64,000 nucleotides of DNA, taken from Tremella fuciformis. Lineage: Eukaryota; Basidiomycota; Tremellomycetes; Tremellales; Tremellaceae. The number at the start of each line of letters is the position of its first letter. Position 1 is the stretch's first letter. The DNA lies in the NCBI GenBank assembly GCA_032768795.1, contig CP136495.1, positions 1,056,501-1,120,500 of the forward strand, given 5' to 3'. The notes beneath the pieces were generated by a model. It searched no databases, was not told where the DNA came from, and saw only the letters and a program-made list of their open reading frames with translations. Of the stretch, positions 39,882 through 52,700 are shown piece by piece. A program made the position numbers and the translations under genes.

Positions 39882-42260
39882 ATGGCAATTCCCGCCGTCA
39901 CTTCGTCTCCGTCGATCTATTCTCACGCGCCGTCGCCCCGCCATCACGGTCGTTTCTATGCAGCGCAGCCATTCTTCATGATGTCCGACCCCGAGGAGCA
40001 CTTACACGCGCGCCCATATGGAGGTCCTGCCGCCATGTCGAGCTCAGCGCGGCAGGAGGAACACCGCAGAGAGCGAGACAGCCTGTTGCCAATCGACTCT
40101 GTATCACAAGATGACGATATCGACATCGACTACAGGCGGTGTTCCCTTGTCTCCGGGCCGCGGGTGACCAAGTACGGTGAAATGCAGTGGGAAGATTTCA
40201 ACGACTCGCTCCATTCCACGCGTCAATCGTCCGGGGCATTCCGGGGCACCTCTCCTGCTTCTTCCTCGAAAAAGAACAAAGGCAAGAGCGGCAAAGAGCG
40301 TCCGGGCACCTCAGGTAGGCTCAAAAAGAGTCTCAAGGTCATTGGGTCTTCGACTTCTGGATCGGATGCCACCTCAGCTACCGGAGGCTTGCCAGAACGA
40401 CCATCGGTCGGGAGCATAATGTTGAGCAACCAGTCTTTGGCCGTTTCGGCACTCTTGAGCGCCCGGAGAAACCTGGTAAACCTCGTATCTGGTTCAGCGT
40501 CTTCCGGCAGCGCTTCTTCGAGCCAAATGACTCTGCAACCCCTGCCGAGCAATCCTTGTCGCTTGGCAGATCCGCCGAGTGACCGGATCTCCGATGCCGA
40601 GTATTTGGGATCAGTCGCGGTCGAGCACTCGATAAATACAGTCTCGCCTACAGTGGCGGGACTACTGACTACTCGGTGCTTGTCCACTTCGACGACGTCT
40701 TCGTTGTCGTCATCGCAAGGCAGATCGGGCAACAGCTCGTCATCATCCTTACAGATCGCTTCGGCAAACGACTCTTCCTTTTCGAGCAGTATAGGTACAG
40801 CGAGCACTTCTGCCCAAGACCGACAACGTCTTACCACTCCAGAATATTTGCGGGTGGACCCTGGGCTGTCCGATGGTTATTCCAAACCCTCCGCAAGTCC
40901 TATTGGCTTGGGACTGAGTATGGCCGGGGACCAATGCAATGAAGATGATCTGGACATCCGCATACAATTTTCGCGAGCCTCGGAGTCGCTCGTCCCGTCG
41001 CCTAGTCAAGCGCTTGTCCGCGATACTCTCACAGCGCAGCTGTGTCCCCCGACTCGCCCACCCGGACCAATTGAAGAGTACGAGGCATCTGGAGAGCCGG
41101 TATACGGAAAGATCGCATACCGTGCGCCGCAACAAGCGGTGATCGACGCCGATCTCGAACGGCCCAACTATCCGGTCGTGACTGCTGGATCTATATCATC
41201 GAGTCGAGGAAGCAAGATCACAACCGTGCCGTCACCGTACATTGACGAGCACATGTTGCAGGGACCAGCTCAAACACTTTGGTCTGCTAGGACTCCAATC
41301 AGCCGAAATCCCTCTTGGGAAGAGGCTCGAGCACACGCGTCCGAGGAGAGCATGCGACCGGTTCTTCCGCCAATATCTGCCAGCAAGAGGGAAGACAAAG
41401 TCGTCAAGGGGAAGAAAAGCATCATCAATTTCTTCAAGGGAGCTACATCGAGCAATGTCGCCGGGAGCACCTCCGCCAATGTTCGTGCGATATCCCCAAC
41501 ACCGAAAATACCAAACAGTACTCAGATTTCCACGCCGCACCTGACGCCGTGGCCAAGTAACGCCTCAGGCATCCCTCGGCCTAGTCGAGTCTTCCTTCCG
41601 CCGCCAATGCCTCTGCCGCTGCCGTCCCCAATTATTCCCACTCCTGAAATCCCCAATGAGCCCTCACTGGCTGTCTCCCCTTCAGCGGCACTCACTCCGA
41701 GATTGGAGCTTAGACCGGTATCGATGCTCTTCTCGAACGGTCTGCCACCCAACATGCTCCTCCGGCCGGAGGCGGAGCCTGAAGTCGGCATCAGATCAGC
41801 CGCCTCGCCCTCGACAGTCTCATGCCTGACTGTGGCGGCTTCATCCCCAGCAGCGACCGAGATTAGCGGTTTCAGTCAATCATCCCATTCTGCGCTCAGC
41901 GACTGGGCGGCAGATGCGCCGGCCGGCAATGCTCCAAGTGGTGATTTTGAGACTGGCGATATCATAGCGATCGCCAAAACGATGCGTGCAGAAATGCGAA
42001 ATGCCCGCAAGGCGTGGCTCGTCCAGATCTGCGAATTGCAGTCTCAGGTGCGTGAACTGAAGCTTGATTTGGCTCAGGCGAGAACGGCAAAAGCGGGCAT
42101 CTCGGCACGAGGCGGAGCCCTTTCGGATGGCGAAGGAAGGCGTTGCGAGGTTTGTGAATGCAGGTGTCTGAAGAAAGGCGGAATCATGGACCGGGGAAGA
42201 GCAAGGACAGGCGGTGCGAGAGGCGTGTTTGGTTCGGGCAGCTTATTTGAGTGGGAATAA
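39882..42260 (+). CDS. Unknown 792-residue disordered protein with C-terminal coiled coil and Cys-rich motif
   Basis: Not recognised. One open frame without an obvious intron, unusual here where most genes are split. It is Ser-rich through most of its length. Possible ordered pieces are VTKYGEMQWEDFNDSL near residue 100, a basic Gly/Ser segment, and GKKSIINFFKGATSS near residue 515. The C-terminal end is different: a helix with heptad-like spacing (IAIAKTMRAEMRNARKAWLV to LKLDLAQARTAKA), then a Cys cluster CEVCECRCLKKGG that could bind zinc. A role as a scaffold is a guess. It faces NOP14 with only 83 bases between stops. Confidence 0.75.
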   Translation: MAIPAVTSSPSIYSHAPSPRHHGRFYAAQPFFMMSDPEEHLHARPYGGPAAMSSSARQEEHRRERDSLLPIDSVSQDDDIDIDYRRCSLVSGPRVTKYGEMQWEDFNDSLHSTRQSSGAFRGTSPASSSKKNKGKSGKERPGTSGRLKKSLKVIGSSTSGSDATSATGGLPERPSVGSIMLSNQSLAVSALLSARRNLVNLVSGSASSGSASSSQMTLQPLPSNPCRLADPPSDRISDAEYLGSVAVEHSINTVSPTVAGLLTTRCLSTSTTSSLSSSQGRSGNSSSSSLQIASANDSSFSSSIGTASTSAQDRQRLTTPEYLRVDPGLSDGYSKPSASPIGLGLSMAGDQCNEDDLDIRIQFSRASESLVPSPSQALVRDTLTAQLCPPTRPPGPIEEYEASGEPVYGKIAYRAPQQAVIDADLERPNYPVVTAGSISSSRGSKITTVPSPYIDEHMLQGPAQTLWSARTPISRNPSWEEARAHASEESMRPVLPPISASKREDKVVKGKKSIINFFKGATSSNVAGSTSANVRAISPTPKIPNSTQISTPHLTPWPSNASGIPRPSRVFLPPPMPLPLPSPIIPTPEIPNEPSLAVSPSAALTPRLELRPVSMLFSNGLPPNMLLRPEAEPEVGIRSAASPSTVSCLTVAASSPAATEISGFSQSSHSALSDWAADAPAGNAPSGDFETGDIIAIAKTMRAEMRNARKAWLVQICELQSQVRELKLDLAQARTAKAGISARGGALSDGEGRRCEVCECRCLKKGGIMDRGRARTGGARGVFGSGSLFEWE

Positions 42261-42343
42261 ATGTAAAAACATGTGTGTTAGAAGACGAGCGATAACATGC
42301 AAGTATATGTAACATCATGAAGTTTGTGCGATGTATCGTGTCA

Positions 42344-45300
42344 TCAGCTTCTTCCCATCCGTCGCTTCTCGTGCTTCTTCTCCCTGTTTGTCAGCCACCT
42401 CAGTAGAGCCCACTCGGGGCCGGACACCCACCGTTCCATCTGCTTCTCCTCGGCACGCTCCATATTGATCTCCCCTTCGACGCGGCGCATCTTGGCATTG
42501 TACTGTTTGTCCTTGTCGGCTTGCGCCCTAGCCTTCTCGCCGGCCAAGAACTTGTTATCCTTTCGCAGTTCGCGGATGGCACCCTTGCGCTCCTTCTTGT
42601 ACAAAGCCTTGAGCTTTTGTGCTGCATTCCGTTCCGCGTCAGGGTCGTAATGCTTGCCTGGAGCAAAGTCGTCTTCGAATTTGGGCGCGAAAGTAGCAAT
42701 GGGGATGGCCTTGTGAGATTGCATCGTGACTGGTTGTCGGGTGGTACGAGCGAGGTTGAGCTGTCGCTTGAGGACAGAGACGGTCTCGATGTGCAGCGTC
42801 TGCGAGCTTCAGTCAAAGTTCCCAAATGCAATGTTGAGAACTCACTCGCAGTTTCTCAGATAGCTTAGCGATTCGCACCGAGTCCAGGATCTGATCAATG
42901 GGCGAGAATATCTCCACAAACGCCTCGGATGAGACGAGCATGCCCGACAAGGCCCTTGTCAGACGAAGCCCGACAGCAAACAAGTCAGTCTTCGTCTGCT
43001 CCACATTTGAGCCATATAGGGCCGCTGCGATGTCGACCGGTTCTTGCGGTGAAAGCTGCTGGGAGCTGTCCATTCTGAGCTTCGCATCGGGGGCGAATAT
43101 GTCTGGATAGGCGATGACTGGTGCAGCGTCCTTCTTTCTCGGCGGCAGGGAAGCCAGAGCGGTGGCGACGAATGTGACAGCTTCCGGTACAAGTCTCTTG
43201 GAGACAGCCTCGTACTGCAACAAAGTGCTGCAGAGGAAAAGGCCGGAGGCGAGATCATGCGCGCGTCTGATGCGAGATTGCGCCAGATATTGACCAATGA
43301 GGAGCAATGCTGGGGCGACGACGGGGTGTGAGAAGTCGGACGTCGACCAGATCGTACCAATCAAGCGTAACAGTACGAGCTCCGGCGCGCCTGGCAGCGT
43401 TTTTGACTCCTGCGAGCTCGCACCCCTGGCCAAACCTCTCAGAAGATTTTTCTGCATGATTGAAAGCTTCGAGATGAAGTGCGGGGCGGCGCTCAGTGGG
43501 TTGAGCTTGACCAGAGCGATGATGTGTGGCGTGACACTTTCTATCACTTGGAATGCAGGCGGTGAACGCGAAGCGAGAAGCAGCGTATAATCGAGGAGGA
43601 CGCCAAGGAAATCCTTCGCAATCAGTCACCGTCACGGATTATGCTCACACCTCTCACCTGCAGTTTCTCCTTATTTCCCTGGAGCAAACTCGGATGATGC
43701 AAAGACCTGATTCGCTGGACCACCACCGGCAGAGCGGCGTCATCCAAACTTCTGAGGATATCCTCGAGTTCATCAATGTTGGCCGGACAAGGGAAAGTGT
43801 ATGGGATCTCCCGGGCTTCCGCCGAATGATGATCAGCTCGGCGCTGCACGCGGGAGCTCGCTACGAGTTGTGGCAAGGGATCATCGCCGTCCACTCCGTC
43901 CACGGGTACAAGCTCGGGCGCCTCGTCGGAGTCAAGGTCGGCCATATCGTCCAGCTCCGAGTCTTCATCCTCCATGCCCACACCCTCGTCGTCGCCGTCG
44001 TCGTCCGTTTCTTTGTCCGCATCCTCGTCCCGATCCTCGTCCCGATCCTCGTCCCGATCCTCGTCCGTGTCCTCGTCATCGCTGTCCTTATGGTTTCCCT
44101 CCCCAGATGACCGCCCGGGAGACATTCGCATGCTCTCGATCTGTTCTCTCGTGATGCCAGGTCCGAGCAGGGCGTCCTCGTCGAAATCGTCGTCGAGATC
44201 ATCAGCCTCCCCTCGTCTATCCGTTCTGCGCTTCTTCCTGGGCTCATCATCCTCTTCGTCTGTCTCTGGTTCGCCGCGCATGCGCCTCAAGCGCTTCGCT
44301 TCTGCTTCTTCGAGGCGTTCCTTCTCCTCTAGCGCGAGTTCATCCTCGGTCTTCGTTCGATTTTTCGGCTTTGCCCTTGCATCAAAAGCAAGTGTCCGAA
44401 CGACTTGATCATAATCCCCTTCAGTGTCATGCTCTTGTCCCTGTCCCGTCCTTCTGACGCGCAAAGTCGACGGCCCAGCAACTCCCTGCTGAAGGAGGTC
44501 CCGAAGATCGTCGATATCGTCATCTAGCTGATCTCGAATCTCGGCATCCATCTCGCGTTGTTGCTGGCGTTCGTACTGTTGTGCATCAGCTTGAGCCGAC
44601 ACTGGAGGAAAAAGCTGACCTTATGCTCCTTGCTCTTTGCAATGACCTCTGACATGACTTCCTGCTTGCTCTTTTTTCTCTCTGGCTCTTCTTCCTCCCC
44701 TTCCCCGGTTTGAGCGAACCCTCCGAAGTGAACCTGCTGAACGGTCCGTCGATCTATCCTCCCCTTATCTTCCTCGTCCTGCTCCCCGAAGCCTTGAGCG
44801 TCGAAGTCATCTCCCGGAAGATCCATGACGCTTCGTCCTCCGTGAGTCAGTCCGCCTAGAGCCTCGCCGTCGTCAAGCCCAAGATCCTCGCCATCCTCAA
44901 GGTTGAACATCCCCTTTTTCCCCTGCCCGCGTTGGCGCTCGCGAGTGTATCTCTCGAGCATCTTATCCTCAAGTGACATCGTCGGATTGGATTCACCGAA
45001 TCGTCTGTCACGGAACGTCCCAGTATGACCCCTCAGTTCGAGCTCGGGAAGAAGAGATTTCCGTCTCTGGCGGTCAGAAAGCTCGATAAATGGGAGCTCA
45101 CCTGCTCGAGGCCGGCCTGTTTGCTTATGCTAGGCTTTCCAGTCAGAGTCTTTTGACCTTTTCCTCCCACTTCGAATTTGGTCTTGACTTCGCGCTCATC
45201 GAACTTGTTCAAACCCTTCCTGATGTCCTCGAGACGTTGCAGGCTCTTGGCCCGATCTGCCTCTCTCGCTCCATTCTTCTTATGGGCTTTTTTCTCCTTC

Positions 45301-45374
45301 TTGGAGTACGACTTTCGATTGAGACCCGCCGAGCTTAGAGCAGCCTTGAGCTGGCTGAGCTGTGAAGCCGGCAT
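42344..45374 (-). CDS. NOP14: Nucleolar protein 14, SSU processome
   Basis: Needed for 18S rRNA maturation and 40S assembly. Six exons join at standard donors. The N-terminus has MPASQLSQLKAAL, KAHKKNGARE and LQRLEDIRKGLNKFDERE, then RDRRFGESNPTMSLEDKMLE, the Nop14 signature. LGGLTHGGRSVMDL, a long acidic part, FPCPANIDELEDIL, an all-helical C-terminal part, and the end PKFEDDFAPGKHYDPDAERN with YKKERKGAIRELRKDNKFLA follow. The intron at 45067-45101 is only 35 nt. A 12-base tandem repeat in the acidic part codes for DEDR units. It is divergent from VPS34 with 231 bases between starts. Confidence 0.93.
44022..44064. repeat. 12-bp tandem repeat in NOP14
   Basis: About three and a half copies of a unit read TCCTCGTCCCGA on the plus strand. 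It codes for Asp-Glu-Asp-Arg units on the minus strand and keeps frame. Confidence 0.85.
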
Positions 45375-45605
45375 GCTGCTTGACTATTGATAAGAGCTGC
45401 TGGAGAAGGATTGGGATTGAACTTTTAGAACCGGGTTCAGGCACGCCTGGTGGCCAAACGCGGAGTCGACGATGATCTCCGTTATTCGACGAGTAATGGC
45501 GGCGTTGAGACAGATGACGAGCGCGTCTCCTCGCCTCTCCAGGCTGGCAGCATAGAAGAAGGCTGCGACCATGATACTGCAGCTCGCCACCCGTTTACGA
45601 CGACG

Positions 45606-48569
45606 ATGACCGCCATGTATCCCTCGAGGGAGAAGGACTATTCATTCGGGAAATTGTGCGACCTTCCCAATCATGTCACCGTCAAGATGTGAGCAGCCCT
45701 CTTCGTCGAGCGATCGAGGTTCAGAGTTGATTATCAGCTCTTCCCTCGAGGGGTATCTGCCGAAGCGCTCATACTCTGAGCTCGTCAAGCATCCCGAGCT
45801 CCGTCATACAGGTCTACAGGGCGAGTGAGCTGATTCACCTATCAATGCTCAGCGACGCTCACACGCAGTGGTTTTGCCGACCTGTATGTGACCTGCCAGC
45901 TTTGGACGGGTGACCATGAGGCCACGCTTCCTTTCCGTACACCTTGGAAAGAATTCACAAAGTCGTACACGTTAGTCTGCGCCACATGGAGCTCTTGAGG
46001 CTGACGTCCAGGTGGAATCATTGCATTGTCCTCCCGATTACATATCCGTCACTGTTACTATCGTCTCGACTCGCCATCACAATATGGGACATGCAAGGGT
46101 CCGGAAACCCTATCCCAGTCGGAGGCTCCACCATGCCTATGTTTAGTGCAAAGCGGCTCCTCAAGCGAGGTCAACAAAGGCTGCTCATTCATCGGGGTGT
46201 CCAGGCTGACCCGGCAACGGACTCGACTACTCCTGCAGATACGGATCAAGCCGAGGATGAGATGGGCCGGCTCGAAGAGCTGGTCAAAGACTATGAAAGA
46301 GGCGACATCCCCAAGATTGACTGGCTCGACCGGATGGTCTTTCGGTCAATCGAAAAGGTTCACTCAGACGAGAGTGCCAAGTCCGATAAGCTATACCTAT
46401 ACGTCGATATGCCCAGATTCGACTTCCCTGTGGTCTACTCCGAGCAGGAAAGCCCATTACCTCAGGCACCACTGCCAGTTGCTCCCTCTCCCGCGCCCGA
46501 TCATGTCTCGGCCCTACCACCAGACTTTCTGTCATCAGATCCGCATCTGTGGCGAGTGTTCGACCCAGACGCATGGCGGGAGAATCCGGTGGAAGTCAAG
46601 CATCGCAAACTGCTGCGCAGCCAGAGACTCGGGGATCAAGGCAGAGACCTCAAGCCTGGACCGGTGGATCGAGATAGACTCAATGTATGTCGAGATACTC
46701 GTGTGACCGCTAATGAGCAGGAAATATTCCGAATGCCCCCGACCTCATCTTTGAGTACGCTGGACAAGGATCTCTTGTGGAAGTTCCGCTTCTCTCTGTT
46801 CCGTTCTCCACGTTCTCTGACAAAGTTCCTCAAATGCGTAACATGGTCAGATCAAGTAGAAGCGAAACAAGCGGTCGAGAAATTACTGCCACTTTGGGGC
46901 CAGGACGTGGGCATGGACGACGCCCTTGAGCTGCTTGGCCCGGGGTTCACGGATCCACGCGTGCGAGCCTTTGCGGTTCGCAGATTGGAGCGCGCAGAGG
47001 ACGAGGAACTTCTGCTATACCTCCTACAACTCGTCCAAGCTTTGAAATTCGAGCCGTCAGTCGCGGCATCTGCCCCCAGATCTGGCAAATATCAAGCTCG
47101 AGACGACGCTGGCAAGAGTGCGGATAGTGGGTTGTCGGACTTCCTCATCAGTCGCAGTATCGCCAATCCAGTACTTGGGACAGCCTTCCATTGGTATCTC
47201 ATGATCGAGTGCGGGCCTACTATGGCATTGGGCAAAATGTACGCTCGAGTGGCATTTAGGTTCATGACAAAACTCTCAGAGGTGAGAGTTTGTTTCAGTC
47301 AGAACCCAACGCTCATATCAGTCACCTGCGGGCGCTATGCAAAGGGATGTCCTGAAGCGCCAGGCTGAGCTGGTCGAGACGCTTTCGACAAGGGCAAAAG
47401 AAATACGCTCCTCTCGCGATTCGAGGTCCAAGAAGATTGACAAGCTACGAGCCTTCGTCGCGGATCCAAAACATGGGTTATCACCATTGCCCTCGCCCCT
47501 GCCACTTCCCATTGACGCCCACGTATCAGTGACATCTATCATAGCCGAGAAATCGTCCGTGTTCAAGTCCAATCTTGTGCCGTTACTCTTGTGGTTCGAA
47601 ACAGCGGAGGGCCGGAACTCAGAGAGTGACGTTGACGGAGAGGCCGTCAATCTTTCGGCTGACTATGGAATTATCTTCAAGAATGGAGACGATCTTCGTC
47701 AAGACCAACTGGTCATCCAATTGTTCACCCTCATGGATCGACTACTCCGCAAGGAGAACCTGGATTTGCGACTCAGCCCCTACAGCGTTCTTGCCACATC
47801 CATCAACGAGGGTATGGTTCAATTCGTTCCGAGTAAGAGTCTGGCAACCATCATGGCAGAGCATGGCAGCCTTCAGGCATACTTGCGATTGGAGCACGCC
47901 GACGAAGGAGCGCTCGGATCATATGGCATCGAGGCGGGGGTCATGGACACGTTTGTGCGCAGTTGCGGTATGTCGGATATCGATATATCATTCGATGAAC
48001 TTATCAGCAGCGGGATACTCTGTCCTGACGTACGTTCTTGGAGTAGGTGATAGACATCTAGACAATTTGATGCTCGCACCAGACGGCCACTTCTTCCATG
48101 GTGGGCTGCCTTGTGCTGATTACGACAACGTTGACGACCAGTTGACTTTGGCTATATCCTTGGCCGCGATCCGAAGCCATACCCCCCACCGGTCAAAGTG
48201 TGCAAGGAAATGGTGGACGGAATGGGCGGCACGACATCGTCGCATTATGCGCGTTTCCAATCCCTAGCCTATACTGCTTTCATCAACCTGCGGAAGAACG
48301 CCAACCTGATCTTGAATCTCATCGCCTTGATGGTCGACGCCGGGATCCAAGACATTCAGCTCGAACCTGACAAGGCGGTGTGGAAGGTTCAAGAGAAATT
48401 CATGTTGGATCTCAGCGAAGAGGATGCGATCAAGCAGTTCGAGGCGCTTCTGAGCGACACGAGCTACTTGACTGTCATGTTTGACCGCATTCATGACTGG
48501 TGCGTTGGGATTTGCGTGTCAAAGTCGGTCAGAGCTGAAATATCAGGGCCCAATACCTTCGAGACTAGA
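45606..48569 (+). CDS. VPS34: Class III phosphatidylinositol 3-kinase
   Basis: Makes PI3P for endosomal sorting and autophagy. The N-terminal C2 domain begins [16 protein letters not shown] and includes [28 protein letters not shown] and LAITIWDM. The helical domain includes [13 protein letters not shown] and [20 protein letters not shown]. The kinase domain has the ATP-site part [20 protein letters not shown], catalytic loop [14 protein letters not shown], activation loop [13 protein letters not shown] (across an intron) and a C-terminal helix. The final exon gives HDWAQYLRD and a TAG at 48567-48569, the Vps34 ending; without it the frame runs into unrelated sequence. Intron near 46684 is 36 nt and open in frame. 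The ATG at 45606 is chosen; 45615 is the next. Confidence 0.94.
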
Positions 48570-49709
48570 AGAGATCGACACGGGTCATCGACTTTGCTGC
48601 TGCTGGCGGATGAAACAATACCTCGTGACCGGTCACTCCGAGTCCCGAGTCCCGGCCTTTGACGTGCATATTAGCGTCGATCAGAGTTGAGTCTAAACGT
48701 CAACGCTCTGTTCATCTCGTCACCATGACGCGAGACCGGATAACTGGAACGACGTTTGGCGATGATGGAGACGGGGTCGATATGGATGCATGGAGGGCTG
48801 TGAGGGCGTGCCAATGAGAGATGGTCGATGTGGAGGTCACAGAGTCATGAGACGAGAATAAACTTGAATGCATGATGTCAGAGACGCCTCTTCCGCCGCT
48901 TCTTCCCCTGATCACGGGACCCTGAAAAGCCTGGCTCGACATTGGATCATGCACCATGCATGCAGGACGTCAGCCTGTGGCGGTGACGAAGGTCTCTTTC
49001 GTTCTATCCATTCACCGTTACTCGAGGTCGCACACCTCGTAGTCGACGGCCGTAGGATCCCAGGCGTATTTGGCGATCGTCTGGGCGGACTATCACGGGC
49101 CGACTCTCATTAGACCTGTCCAGCGGGCGGTCCAGCGAGCCAGTGCCGCACCGGCCAGTCGTCACTAGATCCGGGTAGTCCTTGCAAGGCTACATCGCCC
49201 TTTTCCACCACCACATATTCTCTTTCGCTATTTCGACTCTTCTCTCGATAGTTCATAGTCGTGTGAGCCAGTCGACATCCAAATCAGGCGCCAGTGTTCG
49301 ACTCTCTCGCCTCCTGATCCCTCGCTCAATCTCAGCTTCGTTCTCCACCGTCGGGTACAGTCACCGCGCTCGGGCGTTCGGGCATGGAGGGGTTCAGTGC
49401 CTAGACCGTAGATCGTCTCGTGTCATCCTCATCTGTCGCCGCCAAAAACGTCCCAAGCTTCCTCAGCGCCGCCATCGCCTTCTTCCACAGCTATCCTCTT
49501 CCTAGGGCGAGGCTGCGAGAAGCTGCCGTCGGTCGCCGAGCACCTGGGCAGGCTGGGCTCGGATGCAGCTGGCATCGCAGTGACGCTGTTCTCATTTGAC
49601 CCCTCTTTCACAAAGTGCGTATCCTTTCACCATTGCCCGCCGCTTTCCCTCAATCGCCAGCAAGGACGCTTGCGATTCATGACTGACAAGCTCAGATTAG
49701 TCCAACACC
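48570..49709. promoter_or_regulatory. VPS34 3' flank and long leader of the PH-domain gene
   Basis: 1.14 kb between two plus-strand genes. Frames up to 107 codons (49182-49505) show no motif. The last 500 bases are CT-rich and contain several GT and CAG pairs, so a leader intron is possible. An RNA gene cannot be excluded. Confidence 0.35.
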
Positions 49710-52700
49710 ATGCCATCCATCTTTCACAAACCCCGTCGATCCTCTGAGCAGGTCTACGCCCTTCCGCGACCTGACGATTCCCACTTGGCGCACAATAAAC
49801 GCTTGTCCGAGAGCATAGCCCATGAGGACGACTCTCCGACCGGCGTGGGCAAGCTCAAGGCCCTTCTGAAGCACCATGGCGGGGAAGAAAGCAAGAAGCG
49901 GTTGAGCGTCAGTGAGGGTGCTCCCGCTCCTATCAGGGAGAATGCGCAGGTCAACGGCGAGAACGGCACGACCAATGGCTCCCAGGCCAGATACAGCGAC
50001 CCGGCTCCTCGCTCCCCTGTGAGCCCAAGCAACTACGCGTCCCCCAACATCTTCCCCGATAACTTCTCTCTGGGCCGGACCACATCTCCCGAGGCCTCGG
50101 CAGCACCAGGAGACAAGAAGCGGGATAGCTGGCAACCCTCATATCCCCTCGTTGTCCCCGATGATTCATATGCGGAGATTGCGCCCGACGGCATGACTGC
50201 ACCTCAAACTACCACCATCGCATCCCCAATCGCGGCTCCTGTGGACGAGAACTCGTCCAGACGGCACGCGGCTCCCAGCTCTCCGCAACAGCTACCCACT
50301 CCCGGTCCAGAAGACACTCTACCTAGCTGGCCGACTATGCAGCCCCAGCGGAAAGGCCCAACACCACCCCCACTCAGCAGTGTCTCGGGTCTTCCCACTC
50401 CTCCCCCATCTTCCGACGCAGTGTCACGATCTCCCACCGCATCGCCTTCCGACAAACCTTCTCTCACACTTCAGACCCAAATGGCCGGGCTTCAACAGGT
50501 ACCAGAGCCTCAGACACCCTCCTCCGCTGTGGGTCTGATGTCCGAATCACCACGAGCGAGTATGTCATCCGATGTCAGTGCCATATCAGCTGTTTCTGCG
50601 GACGTTCCTACGACGCCCACTTCCCCTTTACAAAAGACAGGCAGGCCTCGTCCAGACATGCCCATACGCCGGACGACTCTAATTCAGAGCCCCCCAATGC
50701 CGCAGCCGATCAAGAATTTGCCCACCCTTGCCGGCTGGTCAGGTTTCAACAACCAGGGACCCAGTACTCCCGGTTGGGGTTCATTGGCAAGAGAAGGCGG
50801 TCCGAAGACACCAGGGCTACGTGCTGGCATGTTGTCACCCCTCAGAACCCCTGGGACACCGGGTTTCCCATTTAGCACGGCTACGATCGCGCATGGCACC
50901 AACAAGGGGCAAGACAAACCTCGCCTGACTGAAGTGGAGATACGGAAGGCTAAACGCGCAATGGTGAGTCGCGTCATATAGCGTCTGGGTCATGCTGATT
51001 AGCGAGCCGGTCATGCTTAGACAGCCAACATTGCCTGGTCCCGTCGACGATGGAGGAGAGGCAGGTGCTGAAGATGATGACGACGACGACGAGGAATCAG
51101 AGACCGAGATCGAAGGAGGCGGCCAGGAAGAGGACGATGACTCGGAGCCGGAGACAGAAACCGAACCAGCACGAACCATCATGGGAAGCATCAACCCCTT
51201 GAAGAAGAAGGGCAAGGGGAAGGGGAAGGGGAAGGTCAAGCGGCCTTCTTCAGGAGGGCTAGGAGCTTCGATTCCTGAGCCTGTACCGGAAGAGGAAGTC
51301 GCTCCGCGCAGGTTGGGTGTTCTAGCGAAACCGAAGCTCACCACGATACCGTCTATGAACGCGTCAACCTGGACACTGCCCACGCCAAAGGAACGTCCAG
51401 AGCACAAGCCCGCCGGTTCTTGGACCCGATTCGGTGATGAGACGCCGGGTACTGCCAGGATCATCCCCCCTGCTTCCAGTTCGACTGCGGCCTCGACATC
51501 CGGCACCTCAGATAGTTACTTTGACTCTATAAATTCCTCGTCTTCAATCAGCGTCAACTCTGTGTCCGCCCAGCGTGCCGTCGAACCCGTGCTGACCCAG
51601 ACGGACAAGCTTATACCGGGCGGCATCGCCTCTCTGGGTTTGGGACCACCACTCGAGGGGGAAGCTGCAGGTCCGACCATCACAGAAACTGCATTCACGC
51701 AATCTCCAACTACTCGACAGGAAGGAAATCCAACGGAAGTTGAGCACGATCAGGATCATGACAGCGAGGGAGAGGATGGCAGCGACGAGGAGTCTTTCGA
51801 AGGATCCATGGAAGCTGGCTCTTCACGAGATCATGGCAGCGGACCTTCTGTACCCCATTCGCCACAGACTCCATCGGCCGTGGCCGTGCCGAGAGCTCCG
51901 CTATCGCCCATTCGACCAGGTCTGTACACTCAGCAGTCACGCTCTTTGGTCGATTTCCGTCAGCCGGCCTCCTCCATACACGAGGCCACGCCTGAAGAGG
52001 TTGTCTCGAGGCGCGAGGAGAGACAAATTGCCATGCCAAATCTTCAGACTATCCGTTCCCGTGAGGCCGCACCGACGAAGATCGACCTACCCAAGCCCTC
52101 CATGGGCACCCCAGCCGGTATACTCTCCCCGAATTCAGAATGGACCAAACCACCACCAACCCCAGCAACGGGCTTTGGGAACTTTTTCTGGGCCAAGAAG
52201 GACAACAAGGACGGCATCGATAAACCTGGGCTGAAGCGACGCAGATCGGCGGACGATGTAACTGCTGCGCCACCGAAATACGAGCCACCATTTCCGGGAA
52301 CGTTCGTGCCTCAACGTCGGGATGAGGAAGGTAGGGAGAAGCTGCCGAAGTATTGGTGTGCAGTGAGTCGTGTTCTGCATCTCTTCGAAAGCCGTGCTCA
52401 TTGCAAAGGTACACATCGAAGGTTTCTTGTCGCGTAAGATGGAGTTTGCGAGCCCGGGCGTACAGTCCCGGGATCGCAGCTGGAAGAAGCTCTACTTCAT
52501 CCTGCGCGGCACTGCTCTCTACGTCTACAAATTCGATCCTCATCGGTTCCCGTTGAAGTCGGAGTCGGTCCCAGTGCCCACAACGAACGAGGAGGAATCG
52601 GAAGAACATCTGCATGTTCACGTTCCGGGAGAAAGGAAAGGTTCGATAACTGCATCCACTTCAGTATCGACTGGCCGCCGAGGCTCTGTGCCCGATGCGG

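Noticed and set aside
43553..44408. Plus-strand frames opposite NOP14 (up to 185 codons)
   Set aside because: Ser-rich or Val/Leu-rich repeats that are the complement of the acidic NOP14 segment.
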